Below, one piece after another: positions 25,629 to 34,853 of a stretch of 64,000 bases of DNA. How positions within the stretch are numbered: the stretch's first letter is position 1; each line of letters opens with the position of its first letter. The position numbers and the translations under genes are program-made. Location of the stretch: assembly GCF_030053135.1 (NCBI RefSeq), contig NZ_CP125653.1, forward strand, positions 434,001 to 498,000, given 5' to 3'. This stretch comes from Rhizobium sp. BT04. GTDB lineage: Bacteria > Pseudomonadota > Alphaproteobacteria > Rhizobiales > Rhizobiaceae. The notes under the pieces are model-generated. The model was given only the letters and a program-made list of their open reading frames with translations. It did not search any database and was not told the DNA's origin.

Positions 25629-27164
25629 TCAACCCTCCAATACCGGCAATATGCCAGTCGAAACCGAACCGTTCAGCACGCCCGTTGCCACCAGCTGGGC
25701 GGCTGCCTCAAGGTCCTTTGCCATGTAGCGGTCGATGTCGAGGCTCGGCACCTTGCTGCGGATCGTCGTGATCGCCTTCAAAAGCTCGGGGCTCGTCGAG
25801 AGCGGCGCGCGCAGTTCCACGCCTTGGGCGGCGGTCAGCGCCTCGATGCCGATGATGGCGAACAGGTTCTCGGTCATGGCAAGCAGGCGGCGGGCGCCGT
25901 GGCAGGCCATGGAGACATGGTCTTCCTGGTTGGCCGAGGTCGGCGTTGAATCGACCGAGGCCGGGTGCGACATCTGCTTGTTCTCCGACATCAGCGCCGC
26001 CGAGGTGACCTCGGCGATCATCAGGCCGGAGTTCAAGCCCGGCTTCTTGGCGAGGAAGGCCGGCAGGCCGTAGGAGAGGGTGGGATCGACCAGCAGCGCG
26101 ATGCGGCGCTGCGAAATCGCGCCGATCTCGCAGACGGCAAGCGCGATCTGGTCGGCGGCGAAGGCGACGGGTTCGGCGTGGAAGTTGCCGCCTGAGACAA
26201 CGGAATTGTCCGACAGCACCAGCGGATTGTCGGTGACCGCATTGGCTTCGATCTCCAGCGTGCGGGCGACCGAGCGCAGCAGATCGAGGCAGGCGCCGTC
26301 GACCTGCGGCTGGCAGCGGATGCAATAGGGATCCTGCACCCGCTCGTCGCCCTCGATATGGCTCTGGCGAATGACGGAATTTTCGAGCAGGCTGCGAAGC
26401 GCTGCCGCCGTGTCGATCTGGCCCTTATGGCCGCGCAGCGTGTGAATATCCGGGTGGAAGGGCGCCGAAGAGCCCATGGCCGCATCGGTGGACATGGCGC
26501 CGGTGATCAGCGCCGCCTGGGCAGCGCGATGGGCGCGGAACAGGCCGGCCAGCGCCAGCGCCGTCGAGGTCTGGGTGCCGTTGATCAGCGCCAGACCTTC
26601 CTTGGCGGCGAGCACGACCGGATTCAGCCCGGCCCGTTCGAGCGCCTCGGCGCCCGAGAGCCGTTCGCCGGCGAAGAAGGCTTCGGCCTCGCCCATCATC
26701 ACCGCCGCCATATGGGCGAGCGGCGCAAGATCGCCGGAGGCGCCGACCGAGCCCTTTTCCGGGATCAGCGGGATGACGCCTTTTTCCAGCATGCCCTCGA
26801 TTAGCCGCACCAGTTCCAGCCGCACGCCGGAGGCACCGCGCCCGAGCGAGACCAGCTTCAGCGCCATGATCAGCCGGACGATATTGTCAGGCAGCGGCGC
26901 GCCGACGCCGCAGCAATGCGACAGGATGAGATTGCGCTGCAGGGTGGCGACATCGGCGCTGTCGATCTTGATCGAGGCGAGTTTGCCGAAGCCGGTATTG
27001 ATGCCGTAGACCGGGGCATTGCCGGCGGCGATCTCGGCAATGCGGGCGGCGGCTTTGGCGATCCCGGCATCGAAGGCGGGATCGAGCTTTGCCGGCTCGC
27101 CGGTCCAATAGATGATTTCCAGATCCTTGAGCGAGACGGAGCCGGGATGGAGCGTAATGGTCAT
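25629..27164 (-). CDS. hutH: Histidine ammonia-lyase
   Basis: A 511-residue enzyme that converts histidine to urocanate and ammonia. The Ala-Ser-Gly triad that cyclises to the MIO cofactor is at residues 142-144 ([12 protein letters not shown]), as in Pseudomonas HutH. Tyr53 (VYGINTGFG), the NGTQ loop, [11 protein letters not shown] and QEDHVSM are all intact, so activity is expected. ATG 27164 overlaps the hutI stop (ATGA). First step of the pathway and a useful contrast to the variant paralogue at 34850. Confidence 0.97.
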   Translation of the reverse strand: MTITLHPGSVSLKDLEIIYWTGEPAKLDPAFDAGIAKAAARIAEIAAGNAPVYGINTGFGKLASIKIDSADVATLQRNLILSHCCGVGAPLPDNIVRLIMALKLVSLGRGASGVRLELVRLIEGMLEKGVIPLIPEKGSVGASGDLAPLAHMAAVMMGEAEAFFAGERLSGAEALERAGLNPVVLAAKEGLALINGTQTSTALALAGLFRAHRAAQAALITGAMSTDAAMGSSAPFHPDIHTLRGHKGQIDTAAALRSLLENSVIRQSHIEGDERVQDPYCIRCQPQVDGACLDLLRSVARTLEIEANAVTDNPLVLSDNSVVSGGNFHAEPVAFAADQIALAVCEIGAISQRRIALLVDPTLSYGLPAFLAKKPGLNSGLMIAEVTSAALMSENKQMSHPASVDSTPTSANQEDHVSMACHGARRLLAMTENLFAIIGIEALTAAQGVELRAPLSTSPELLKAITTIRSKVPSLDIDRYMAKDLEAAAQLVATGVLNGSVSTGILPVLEG

Positions 27165-28423
27165 CGACCGTTCCTTTCGCCCTTGAAGACGCGTGTATGA
27201 AGCGGGTTGAAGCCGATGCGGTAGACGAGCTCGGCGAGGCTTTCGATATTCCAGACGGCGAGGTCGGCGGATTTGCCGGGCTCGAGCGTGCCGGTCTTGT
27301 CGAGCAGACCGAGTGCGCGGGCGCCCTCGCGGGTGGCGCCGGCAATGCATTCCTCGACCGTGAGGCCGAACAGCGTCGCCGACATGTTCATGGTGAGCAG
27401 CATCGAGGTGAGCGGCGATGTGCCGGGGTTGCAGTCGGTGGCGATGGCGATCGGCACGCCTGCCCGCCGCAAGGCTTCGACCGGCGGCTTCTGCTTCTCA
27501 TGGATGGCGTAGAAGGCGCCGGGCAGCAGCACCGCGACGGTGCCGGAAGCCGCCATTGCCGCAACACCCTCCTCGTCGAGATATTCGAGGTGATCGGCCG
27601 AAAGCGCGCCGTAGGATGCAGCGAGCCTGGCGCCGCCGAGATTGGAGAGCTGCTCGGCATGCAGCTTGACCGGCAGGCCAAGCGCCTTTGCCTTGTCGAA
27701 GACGCGGGTGATTTCGGCCGTCGAAAAGGCGATGCCCTCGCAGAAGCCGTCGACGGCATCGGCAAGTCCGAGATTATGCATGTCGTCGAGACCGGGCAGG
27801 ACGACATTATCGAGATAATCGCCGTTGCGGCCCTTATATTCCACCGGCGTCGCATGGGCGCCGAGATAGCTGGTGGCGACGCGCACCTGTCTGACATGGC
27901 CGAGCAGGCGGGCGCTCTGCAGCATCTTCACTTCGCCGCTTCGGTTCAGTCCGTAGCCGGATTTGATCTCGATCGTCGTGACACCTTCGGCAAGCAGCGT
28001 GTCGAGCCGCGGCAGCGCCTCGGCGACAAGCTCCTCGACCGACAGCGCATTGGTTGCCTTTACCGAGGACACGATGCCGCCGCCGGCGCGGGCGATTTCT
28101 TCATAGCTGGCGCCGGCAAGGCGCATCTCGAATTCGCGGGCGCGGTTGCCGCCGTGAACGATATGGGTGTGGCAGTCGACAAGGCCGGGGGTCACCCAGC
28201 GCCCTTCGAGATCGACGATCTCGGACCGCTCGATGGCGGATGCCGGCAGGTCGCTTTCGGCGCCGGCAAAGACGATGTGGCCGTTTTCAGTGAGCAGGGC
28301 GCCCTTTTCGACAATGCCCAGTCCCGTTTGCGCCGGCGCAAGCGTCGCCAGGCGGGCGTTGCGCCAAAGCACCGGCCTGACGTCGGCGGATGGGGTTTCC
28401 TCTGAAAAATTGTTCCCGGTCAT
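27161..28423 (-). CDS. hutI: Imidazolonepropionase
   Basis: A 420-residue amidohydrolase. The metal motif is [11 protein letters not shown], with further ligands in KLHAEQLSN and [11 protein letters not shown]. It hydrolyses imidazolone propionate to N-formiminoglutamate. ATG 28423 is the likely start; an upstream in-frame extension runs through the putative HutC operator. It is the first gene of the minus-strand operon hutI-hutH-hutG-hutU-hutD and is divergent from hutF. Confidence 0.95.
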   Translation of the reverse strand: MTGNNFSEETPSADVRPVLWRNARLATLAPAQTGLGIVEKGALLTENGHIVFAGAESDLPASAIERSEIVDLEGRWVTPGLVDCHTHIVHGGNRAREFEMRLAGASYEEIARAGGGIVSSVKATNALSVEELVAEALPRLDTLLAEGVTTIEIKSGYGLNRSGEVKMLQSARLLGHVRQVRVATSYLGAHATPVEYKGRNGDYLDNVVLPGLDDMHNLGLADAVDGFCEGIAFSTAEITRVFDKAKALGLPVKLHAEQLSNLGGARLAASYGALSADHLEYLDEEGVAAMAASGTVAVLLPGAFYAIHEKQKPPVEALRRAGVPIAIATDCNPGTSPLTSMLLTMNMSATLFGLTVEECIAGATREGARALGLLDKTGTLEPGKSADLAVWNIESLAELVYRIGFNPLHTRVFKGERNGR

Positions 28424-28452
28424 CAGCTTTGCGCCTTTCCTTATGTCAAAAC

Positions 28453-28464
28453 ATGTATATACAT
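28453..28464. promoter_or_regulatory. Candidate HutC operator between hutI and hutF
   Basis: ATGTATATACAT is a perfect 12-bp palindrome in the 122-base divergent promoter region. Its GTATATAC core resembles the Pseudomonas HutC site (CTTGTATGTACAAG). One HutC dimer here could repress both hut transcripts. Confidence 0.6.
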
Positions 28465-28545
28465 ATTCGATAGGTGACAAGAGAAATTTTGCGCGCTTTT
28501 CTGGAAAAGAAAGATCGGCGGCGCGACAAGAGGAGAGGCAAGGTC

Positions 28546-29892
28546 ATGACCACACTTCACGCAGACACGGCATTGACCCCGCAGGGCTGGCAGAAGGACG
28601 TGCGGCTGACACTCGAGGCCGGGCGTATCGCGCGGATCGAGACCGGCGTTTCCGCCGCGCCGGGCGATGAGCGCCATGCTCTCCTCGTTCCCGCCATGGG
28701 CAACCTGCACAGTCATGCCTTCCAGCGGGCGATGGCCGGTCTTGCCGAAGTGCGCGGCCCTGCCAATGACAGCTTCTGGAGCTGGCGCACGGTCATGTAC
28801 AAATTCGCCCTGGCGATGACGCCGGATCATATCGAGGCGGTCGCCGCCAAGCTCTATGCGGAGATGCTGGAGGCCGGTTTTTCCCGCGTCGGCGAGTTCC
28901 ACTATCTCCATCATGACAGGGATGGCGGCGCCTATGCCAATATCGCCGAGCTTGCCGAACGCATCGGTGCTGCGAGCGCAGAGACCGGCATCGGCCTGAC
29001 CTTGCTGCCGGTCTTCTATGCCCATTCCGGCTTCGGCGGTGCTGCGCCGATCGACGGCCAGCGGCGCTTCATCAATTCGCTCGAAAGCTTCGAAAGGCTG
29101 ATGGAGCGATGCCGGGCAGTGACCGGCCGGCTCGACGGCGCCGAACTCGGGCTGGCGCCGCACAGCCTGCGCGCCGCCACGCCCGAGGAACTGGCAAGAC
29201 TCGTGCCGATGGCGGGCGGCGGCCCGATCCACATCCATGTCGCCGAACAGGTGAAGGAGGTCGAGGATTGCGTCGCCTGGTCCGGCGCGCGGCCGGTGGA
29301 ATGGCTGCTCGATCACGCGCCTGTGGATCGGCGCTGGTGCCTGATCCATGCGACCCACATGACCGAGGACGAAACGCGGCGGATGGCAAAGAGCGGCGCA
29401 ATTGCCGGCCTCTGCCCGATCACCGAAGCCAATCTCGGCGACGGCGCCTTTGCCGCACCGCTCTTCCTCGAAGAAGGCGGGCGTTACGGCATCGGTTCGG
29501 ATTCCAACGTGTTGATCTCGGTTCCCGAGGAATTGCGCCAGCTCGAATATTCGCAGCGCCTGGCGCTGCGCGCCCGCAATGTCGTCGCAGCCACCGGCGG
29601 CTCGACGGCGCTTTCGCTGTTCACCCAAGCGCTTGCCGGCGGCGGTGCCGCGCTGAACGCGCCGGCCGGGCTCGTCGAGGGCTATCACGCCGATCTCGTT
29701 TCGCTCGATACCTCAGCCGTTCCCTATCTCTCGGGCGACCAGATCCTCGATCATTGGCTGTTTGCAGGCGGTATTTCCGTCGATTGCGTTTGGGCGCGCG
29801 GCCGCAAGCAAGTGGCCGGCGGCCGCCATGTCGGGCGCGATGCCATCGACCGGCGTTTCCTCGCCGCGATGGGCGAATTGCTGGCGGCCTGA
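28546..29892 (+). CDS. hutF: Formimidoylglutamate deiminase
   Basis: A 448-residue amidohydrolase that deiminates N-formimino-glutamate to N-formylglutamate, the substrate of HutG. Metal-site motifs are MGNLHSHAFQRAMAG, IHIHVAEQ, LIHATHMT and GSDSNV. ATG 28546 follows AAGAGGAGAGG; an upstream in-frame start at 28474 is less likely. It is divergent from the other hut genes and followed by a HutC-like regulator on the same strand. Confidence 0.95.
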   Translation: MTTLHADTALTPQGWQKDVRLTLEAGRIARIETGVSAAPGDERHALLVPAMGNLHSHAFQRAMAGLAEVRGPANDSFWSWRTVMYKFALAMTPDHIEAVAAKLYAEMLEAGFSRVGEFHYLHHDRDGGAYANIAELAERIGAASAETGIGLTLLPVFYAHSGFGGAAPIDGQRRFINSLESFERLMERCRAVTGRLDGAELGLAPHSLRAATPEELARLVPMAGGGPIHIHVAEQVKEVEDCVAWSGARPVEWLLDHAPVDRRWCLIHATHMTEDETRRMAKSGAIAGLCPITEANLGDGAFAAPLFLEEGGRYGIGSDSNVLISVPEELRQLEYSQRLALRARNVVAATGGSTALSLFTQALAGGGAALNAPAGLVEGYHADLVSLDTSAVPYLSGDQILDHWLFAGGISVDCVWARGRKQVAGGRHVGRDAIDRRFLAAMGELLAA

Positions 29893-29953
29893 AAAAGCAC
29901 TTTTCCTGTCAAGCTATTCGAATTAGACCGGGGAGACCAATCGGAACGTGGCG

Positions 29954-30676
29954 ATGAACCAAAGCAAGGATCCCACCTTGCATCAACGCATCCTGAGCGA
30001 AATCGAGGGCCGTATCGTCTCGGGCGAATGGCCGCCGGGGCACCGTATTCCCTTCGAGGTCGATCTCGCCACGCAGTATGACTGCTCGCGCATGACGGTG
30101 AACAAGGTGCTGACCCAGCTCGCCAAGGCCGGCCTCATCGAGCGCCGCAAGAAGTCCGGCAGCTTCGTCACCCAGCCGCAGGCGCAATCGGCCGTTCTCG
30201 AAATCCACGACATCAAGACCGAGGTGCAGTCGCTGAACCTGCCCTATTCCTACGCGGTTTCGAAGAAGACGAGCCGCAAGGCCAAGGCGGAAGACAGCCG
30301 AAGGCTAGAACTCCCGGTGGCGTCCTCGGTGGTCGAGGTCGTCTGCATCCACAATGCCGGGGCGCGGCCCTTCTGCCTGGAGGAGCGGCTGATCAGCCTC
30401 GCCACCGTGCCGGAGGCCGCCGATGTCGATTTCCTGACGATGGCGCCGGGGCCGTGGCTGCTCAACCAGGTGCCGTGGAGCACCGCCGAACATCGGATCC
30501 ACGCCATCTCAGCCGGTGCCGACGTGGCGGCCGCCCTCGACATCGCGCGCAACGCCGCCTGCCTCGTCGTCGAACGCCGCACCTGGAGCGGCGCCGGTCC
30601 GGTGACCCACGTGCGCTTCACCTATCCCGGCGATCGTCACGCGCTCGTGGCGCGGTTCACGCCGGCATCGCAATAG
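29954..30676 (+). CDS. hutC: HutC-like GntR/UTRA repressor (copy 1)
   Basis: A 240-residue regulator with an N-terminal GntR winged helix (EGRIVSGEWPPGHRIPFEVDLATQYDCSRMTVNKVLTQL) and a C-terminal UTRA effector domain ending PGDRHALVARF. In this family urocanate is the inducer. ATG 29954 or GTG 29948 could start it. It lies 61 bases after hutF and likely shares its transcript. A second regulator with the same domain layout follows convergently, so the division of labour between the two is unclear. Confidence 0.88.
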   Translation: MNQSKDPTLHQRILSEIEGRIVSGEWPPGHRIPFEVDLATQYDCSRMTVNKVLTQLAKAGLIERRKKSGSFVTQPQAQSAVLEIHDIKTEVQSLNLPYSYAVSKKTSRKAKAEDSRRLELPVASSVVEVVCIHNAGARPFCLEERLISLATVPEAADVDFLTMAPGPWLLNQVPWSTAEHRIHAISAGADVAAALDIARNAACLVVERRTWSGAGPVTHVRFTYPGDRHALVARFTPASQ

Positions 30677-30710
30677 TCGCCATGTTCCATATACAACATA
30701 GCTGGTGTTT

Positions 30711-31466
30711 TCACTCTTCGAACATCTTGCCGCTGCGGGCTTCGAGCCGGTAGCGATAGCCGGGATAGACCAGGCGAGCGGTGGAGACCACCTGTTTTGC
30801 CGACCATGTCCGCCGGCGGATCGTCAGGCACGGTTCGCTCTTCAGGATGGTGAGCAGCTTGCATTCCCAGGCTTGCGGCATCGCCGCCTCGACGACGTGC
30901 TCGGAGCCGCTGAGTGGGGCGGCCGCCGTCAGATAGGCGTTCGGCGTCAAGGTGGTGAAATCCTGGTCGAGATATTCAGGGGCGGCCTCCGGATGGACGA
31001 AACGGTCCTCGATCTGCACCGGAACGCCGTTTTCGCTGTGCACGATCAGCGAGTGAAAGACCGCCGCGCCGATATCAAGTTCCAGTGCGTCGGCAATCTC
31101 GGGAGAGGCCGTTTCCTGGGCGAGAACGATGACGGAAGCCTCATGGACATGGCCGCGTTCGGCGATTTCCTCGGCGATGTTGCGCACCTCGAACAGCGCC
31201 GAATAACCCTTGCGCTCGGCGACGAAGGAGCCGACGCCCTGGATGCGCACGAGTTCGCCTTCGTTGGCAAGTTCGCGCAGCGCCCGATTGGCGGTCATCT
31301 TGCTGACGCCGAGTTCGACCACCAGCTCGTTTTCCGACGGCACGCGGTATTTCGGCGGCCACTCGCCGCTGTGGATGCGGTCGAGGATCACCTGCTTGAC
31401 GCCGGCATAAAGCGGCGTGCTATCATTTTCCGCCAGCTCGCGCTTCATTTCCCCGGAACGCTTCAT
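30711..31466 (-). CDS. HutC-like GntR/UTRA repressor (copy 2)
   Basis: A 251-residue paralogue with GntR winged helix (VKQVILDRIHSGEWPPKYRVPSENELVVELGVSKMTANRALREL) and UTRA domain (FVHPEAAPEYLDQDF, RRRTWSAKQVVSTARLVYPG), both close to classical HutC. It is divergent from the ABC transporter operon at 31663, with a perfect palindrome in between. It probably controls the transporter and perhaps the hut genes. The start at 31466 is an ATG; MKRELAEN at 31448 is also possible. Confidence 0.88.
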   Translation of the reverse strand: MKRSGEMKRELAENDSTPLYAGVKQVILDRIHSGEWPPKYRVPSENELVVELGVSKMTANRALRELANEGELVRIQGVGSFVAERKGYSALFEVRNIAEEIAERGHVHEASVIVLAQETASPEIADALELDIGAAVFHSLIVHSENGVPVQIEDRFVHPEAAPEYLDQDFTTLTPNAYLTAAAPLSGSEHVVEAAMPQAWECKLLTILKSEPCLTIRRRTWSAKQVVSTARLVYPGYRYRLEARSGKMFEE

Positions 31467-31538
31467 TGCCTATTCCTTTTGCACGAATGGAATTCGCCGC
31501 ATAAACCGACTTTCCTCTTGCATATCATAAAATATTTC

Positions 31539-31552
31539 ATATGGTACCATAT
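31539..31552. promoter_or_regulatory. Palindrome upstream of the hut-linked ABC operon
   Basis: ATATGGTACCATAT is a perfect 14-bp palindrome between the second HutC-like gene and the binding-protein gene. The adjoining CCATATACAAC also occurs at about 30688, between the two regulator genes. Likely a regulator binding site. Confidence 0.5.
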
Positions 31553-31662
31553 ACAACCTCCCAATCGGTCCTTGCCGCAAAAACAGGACAGGAAAGGGCA
31601 AGCCGGCGCAGATCGGCCCGGGTGCCGCAAGGTCTGTTTCCATCTCAGAGGAGAATTCATCA

Positions 31663-32505
31663 ATGAAATTCAGTGCAATCCTGTTTTGCGGCGTCGCCGC
31701 TCTTTCCGCTTTTGCAGCGCCCGCCTTCGCCAAGGACTGGACGAAGGCGACCATCACGCTCGAAGGCGCCTATGCGCCCTGGAACCTCACCAATGCCGAC
31801 GGCACGCTCGGCGGCTTCGAACCGGAGCTCGCCAAGGTGCTCTGCGAACGTGCCAAGATCGAGTGCACGCTGGTTGCCTCCGACTGGGACGGCATGATCC
31901 CGGCGCTCAACGCCGGCAAGTTCGACGTCATCATGGATGCGCTGTCGATCACCGAGGAGCGCAAGCAGGTGATCGGCTTCACCATTCCCTATGCCGCCAC
32001 CCCTGCCGCCTTCGCCACCGCCAAGGACAGCCCACTGGCAAAGGCCGCCGGCACCGGCGCCACGATCAAGATGACGCCCGGCCAGACCGGCGTGAAGGAG
32101 ATCGACGCGCTGAAGGCCGCCTTCAAGGGCAAGACGATCGGCATCCAGGCGGCGACCGTCTATGCCAAGTTCGTCTATGACAATTTCGGCGACATTGCCG
32201 AGATCCGCGAATACAAGACCGGCGCCGACCGCGACCTCGACCTGCAGAACGGCCGCATCGACCTCGGCTTCGACGATGCCGTCTATTTCGCCAACGCGTT
32301 CAAGGCCGCCAACGACACGCTTGATTTCACCGGTCCGGAGATCGTCGGCTCGATCTGGGGCGAGGGCGAAGGCCTCGGCATCCGCCAGGCCGATACGGAC
32401 CTGCGCGACAAGTTCAACGAGGCGATCAAATCAGCCCTTGCCGACGGCACGGTCAAGAACCTCTCGATGAAGTGGTTCAAGGTCGACGTCAGCCCGCAGC
32501 AATAG
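31663..32505 (+). CDS. ABC transporter substrate-binding protein (histidine/urocanate-type)
   Basis: A 280-residue SBP_bac_3 protein with a signal peptide ending near residue 23 (PAFAKDW). The pocket motifs GAYAPWNLTNADG, GFEPELAKVLCERAKIECTLVASDWDGMIPALNAGKFDVIM resemble octopine, arginine and histidine binding proteins of rhizobia. GAGGAG precedes ATG 31663. It is the receptor for the transporter made by the next three genes. Histidine, urocanate or another hut-linked compound is the likely ligand, from context. Confidence 0.9.
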   Translation: MKFSAILFCGVAALSAFAAPAFAKDWTKATITLEGAYAPWNLTNADGTLGGFEPELAKVLCERAKIECTLVASDWDGMIPALNAGKFDVIMDALSITEERKQVIGFTIPYAATPAAFATAKDSPLAKAAGTGATIKMTPGQTGVKEIDALKAAFKGKTIGIQAATVYAKFVYDNFGDIAEIREYKTGADRDLDLQNGRIDLGFDDAVYFANAFKAANDTLDFTGPEIVGSIWGEGEGLGIRQADTDLRDKFNEAIKSALADGTVKNLSMKWFKVDVSPQQ

Positions 32506-32532
32506 AGGTTTCGGCCTTTCGGCCGTAAACCC

Positions 32533-32560
32533 CTGTCTCCGGCTTTATTGCTGGAGACAG
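32533..32560 (+). other. Intercistronic hairpin after the binding-protein gene
   Basis: CTGTCTCC and GGAGACAG flank a 12-base loop, preceded by a smaller GGCC/GGCC hairpin. No T-run follows, so readthrough to the permeases is expected, with the binding-protein message stabilised. Confidence 0.6.
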
Positions 32561-32607
32561 CATGCTATTGTCACCCAAAACACTGCCACGGACGGGGAAC
32601 GGACGAT

Positions 32608-33333
32608 ATGGCAAGCTTGGAACTGCTCGGCTTCGGCTCGACCGGATGGGGCGCGCTGCTCATTGCTGCCGCCTTGATGACGCTCGCCGTCACGGCGACG
32701 GCGCTGGCCATCGGCGCGGTGCTCGGCGCGATTGTCGCGGCGGCGAAACTCTCCGGCAATCTTGCCCTCGTCACGCTCGGCAACGTCTATACGACGGTGT
32801 TTCGCGGCGTGCCCGAACTGCTGATCATCTATCTCATCTATTTCGGCGGCTCCTCGGCCGTCACCTCGATCGGCAAGGCGATGGGCTACGAGGGGTTCCT
32901 CGGCATGCCTTCCTTTGCCGCCGGCGCGCTTGCCGTCGGCATCATCTCCGGCTCCTATCAGGCGGAAGTGTTCCGCGGTGCCTTCCTCGCCATCTCCAAG
33001 GGTGAGCTCGAAGCGGCCTCGGCGATCGGCATGAATCGCGCCATGCGCTTTCGCCGCATCATCATGCCGCAGGTGCTGCGGCTGGCCATTCCCGGCCTCG
33101 GCAATGTCTGGCAGCTCAGCCTCAAGGATTCGGCGCTGATCTCCGTCACCGGCCTTGCCGAACTGATGCGCACCAGCCAGGTCGCGGCGGGCTCGACGCG
33201 GCAATATTTCCTGTTCTTCATCGCCGGCGGCTGCCTCTATCTGATCCTGACCAGCCTTTCCGACCGCATCTTCAACGGTGCGGAACGCCGGGCCAACCGC
33301 AGCATGCCGGCATCGGCCATGGGCCAGGCGTAG
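32608..33333 (+). CDS. ABC transporter permease (first, hut-linked)
   Basis: A 241-residue PAAT-family permease with several membrane segments and the docking loop EVFRGAFLAISKGELEAASAIG. It resembles HisQ/OccQ-type permeases. ATG 32608 begins MASLELLGFG; the upstream open frame covers the hairpin. It works with the next permease. Confidence 0.9.
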   Translation: MASLELLGFGSTGWGALLIAAALMTLAVTATALAIGAVLGAIVAAAKLSGNLALVTLGNVYTTVFRGVPELLIIYLIYFGGSSAVTSIGKAMGYEGFLGMPSFAAGALAVGIISGSYQAEVFRGAFLAISKGELEAASAIGMNRAMRFRRIIMPQVLRLAIPGLGNVWQLSLKDSALISVTGLAELMRTSQVAAGSTRQYFLFFIAGGCLYLILTSLSDRIFNGAERRANRSMPASAMGQA

Positions 33334-33343
33334 GGAGGCGATG

Positions 33344-34048
33344 ATGGATTTCACCTTTCTTGCTTCGACCATGGTGACCCTGCTCAAGGCGGTGCCGACG
33401 ACGCTGATCCTGTTTTCGCTGTCGATCTTCTTCGGTGGCCTGCTGGCGCTCGTCATCGTCTCGATGCGGGTGAGCGGCAACCCGGTGCTTTCGGGTTTCG
33501 CCAAAGGTTATATCTTCGTCTTCCGCGGCTCGCCGCTGTTGATCCAGATGTTCCTGGTATTTTACGGCCTCGGTCAGTTCGGCGTCATCCGCTATTCCTT
33601 CCTCTGGCCGTTCCTGCGCGAGCCGATGGTCTGCGCCGTGCTGTCGCTGGCGCTCTGCACGGCCGGCTACACGGCGGAGATTTTCCGCGGCGGCATCCGT
33701 GCCGTCTCGCCGAAGGAAATCGAAGCGGCGCGCTCGATCGGCATGTCCGGTTTCCTGCTGGTGCGCCGCATCCTGGCGCCGATCGCCTTCCGCCACGCGC
33801 TGCCGGCCTATTCCACCGAGATCGTGCTGATGATGAAATCGACGGCGCTCGCAAGCCTCGTCACCGTCTGGGAGGTCACCGGTGTCGCCCAGCGGCTGAT
33901 CTCGCAGACCTACCGCACGATGGAAGTCTTCCTCTGTGCGGCGATCATCTATCTCGTCCTGAATTTCATCATCCTGCAGGGCATGGCTCTGCTCGAATAT
34001 TCGCTCTCCCGACACCGCCGTGCAGCCCCGCACGCCCTGAAGGCTTGA
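33344..34048 (+). CDS. ABC transporter permease (second, hut-linked)
   Basis: A 234-residue HisM/OccM-type permease with the loop [22 protein letters not shown]. Two ATGs stand side by side at 33341 and 33344; the GGAGG site is better spaced for the second. It completes the channel with its partner and the ATPase downstream. Confidence 0.9.
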   Translation: MDFTFLASTMVTLLKAVPTTLILFSLSIFFGGLLALVIVSMRVSGNPVLSGFAKGYIFVFRGSPLLIQMFLVFYGLGQFGVIRYSFLWPFLREPMVCAVLSLALCTAGYTAEIFRGGIRAVSPKEIEAARSIGMSGFLLVRRILAPIAFRHALPAYSTEIVLMMKSTALASLVTVWEVTGVAQRLISQTYRTMEVFLCAAIIYLVLNFIILQGMALLEYSLSRHRRAAPHALKA

Positions 34049-34076
34049 GGCGAAACCTGAATCGATTGGAGCAATC

Positions 34077-34853
34077 ATGCCAGGCGTTACCCGACTTTCG
34101 GTCCGCAATATCCGCAAGAGCTTCGGCACGCATGAGGTGCTGCGCGGCATTTCCCTCGATGCGGAAGACGGCGATGTGATCTCGCTGCTCGGCGCCTCCG
34201 GCTCCGGCAAATCGACCTTCCTGCGCTGCATCAACATGCTCGAAACCGCCAGCGACGGCGAGATCTGGGTCGACGGCGAGCATATTCAAATGGTTCACAA
34301 GAACGGCAAGGCAAAGCCGGCCAGCCAGAAGCAGGTGGACCATATCCGCTCGGAACTCGGCATGGTGTTCCAGTCCTTCAACCTCTGGTCCCACATGACG
34401 ATCCTGCAGAACGTCATCGAAGGTCCCATTCATGTGCTGAAGCGGCCGCGCGCCGATTGCATCGCCGAGGCCGAGGCGCTGCTCGAAAAGGTCGGCATCG
34501 CGGACAAGCGCCACGCCTATCCCGCCCATCTCTCCGGCGGCCAGCAGCAGCGCGCCGCGATCGCCCGCGCGCTGGCGATGAAACCGAAGGTCATGCTCTT
34601 CGACGAGCCGACCTCGGCGCTCGATCCGGAGCTTGTCGGCGAAGTGCTGCGCGTCATGCGCGCGCTGGCCGAGGAAGGCATGACCATGCTCGTCGTCACC
34701 CATGAGATGAGCTTTGCCCGCAACGTCTCCAACCGCGTCGTCTTCATGCGCGAGGGTCTGATCGAAAGCAGCGGCAAGCCGGACGAGATGTTCACCGGCG
34801 GCGCCACACCCGCTTTCCGCCAGTTCATCGGCCATTTCGGAAGCGGTCAATGA
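34077..34853 (+). CDS. ABC transporter ATP-binding protein (hut-linked)
   Basis: A 258-residue HisP-type ATPase. Walker A is GASGSGKS, the signature is LSGGQQQR, Walker B is VMLFDEP and the H-loop is VTHEMSF. The insertion [13 protein letters not shown] after the first strand region is typical of the histidine/octopine group. Its stop overlaps the next start (ATGA), so the lyase-like gene is translated with the transporter. Confidence 0.93.
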   Translation: MPGVTRLSVRNIRKSFGTHEVLRGISLDAEDGDVISLLGASGSGKSTFLRCINMLETASDGEIWVDGEHIQMVHKNGKAKPASQKQVDHIRSELGMVFQSFNLWSHMTILQNVIEGPIHVLKRPRADCIAEAEALLEKVGIADKRHAYPAHLSGGQQQRAAIARALAMKPKVMLFDEPTSALDPELVGEVLRVMRALAEEGMTMLVVTHEMSFARNVSNRVVFMREGLIESSGKPDEMFTGGATPAFRQFIGHFGSGQ

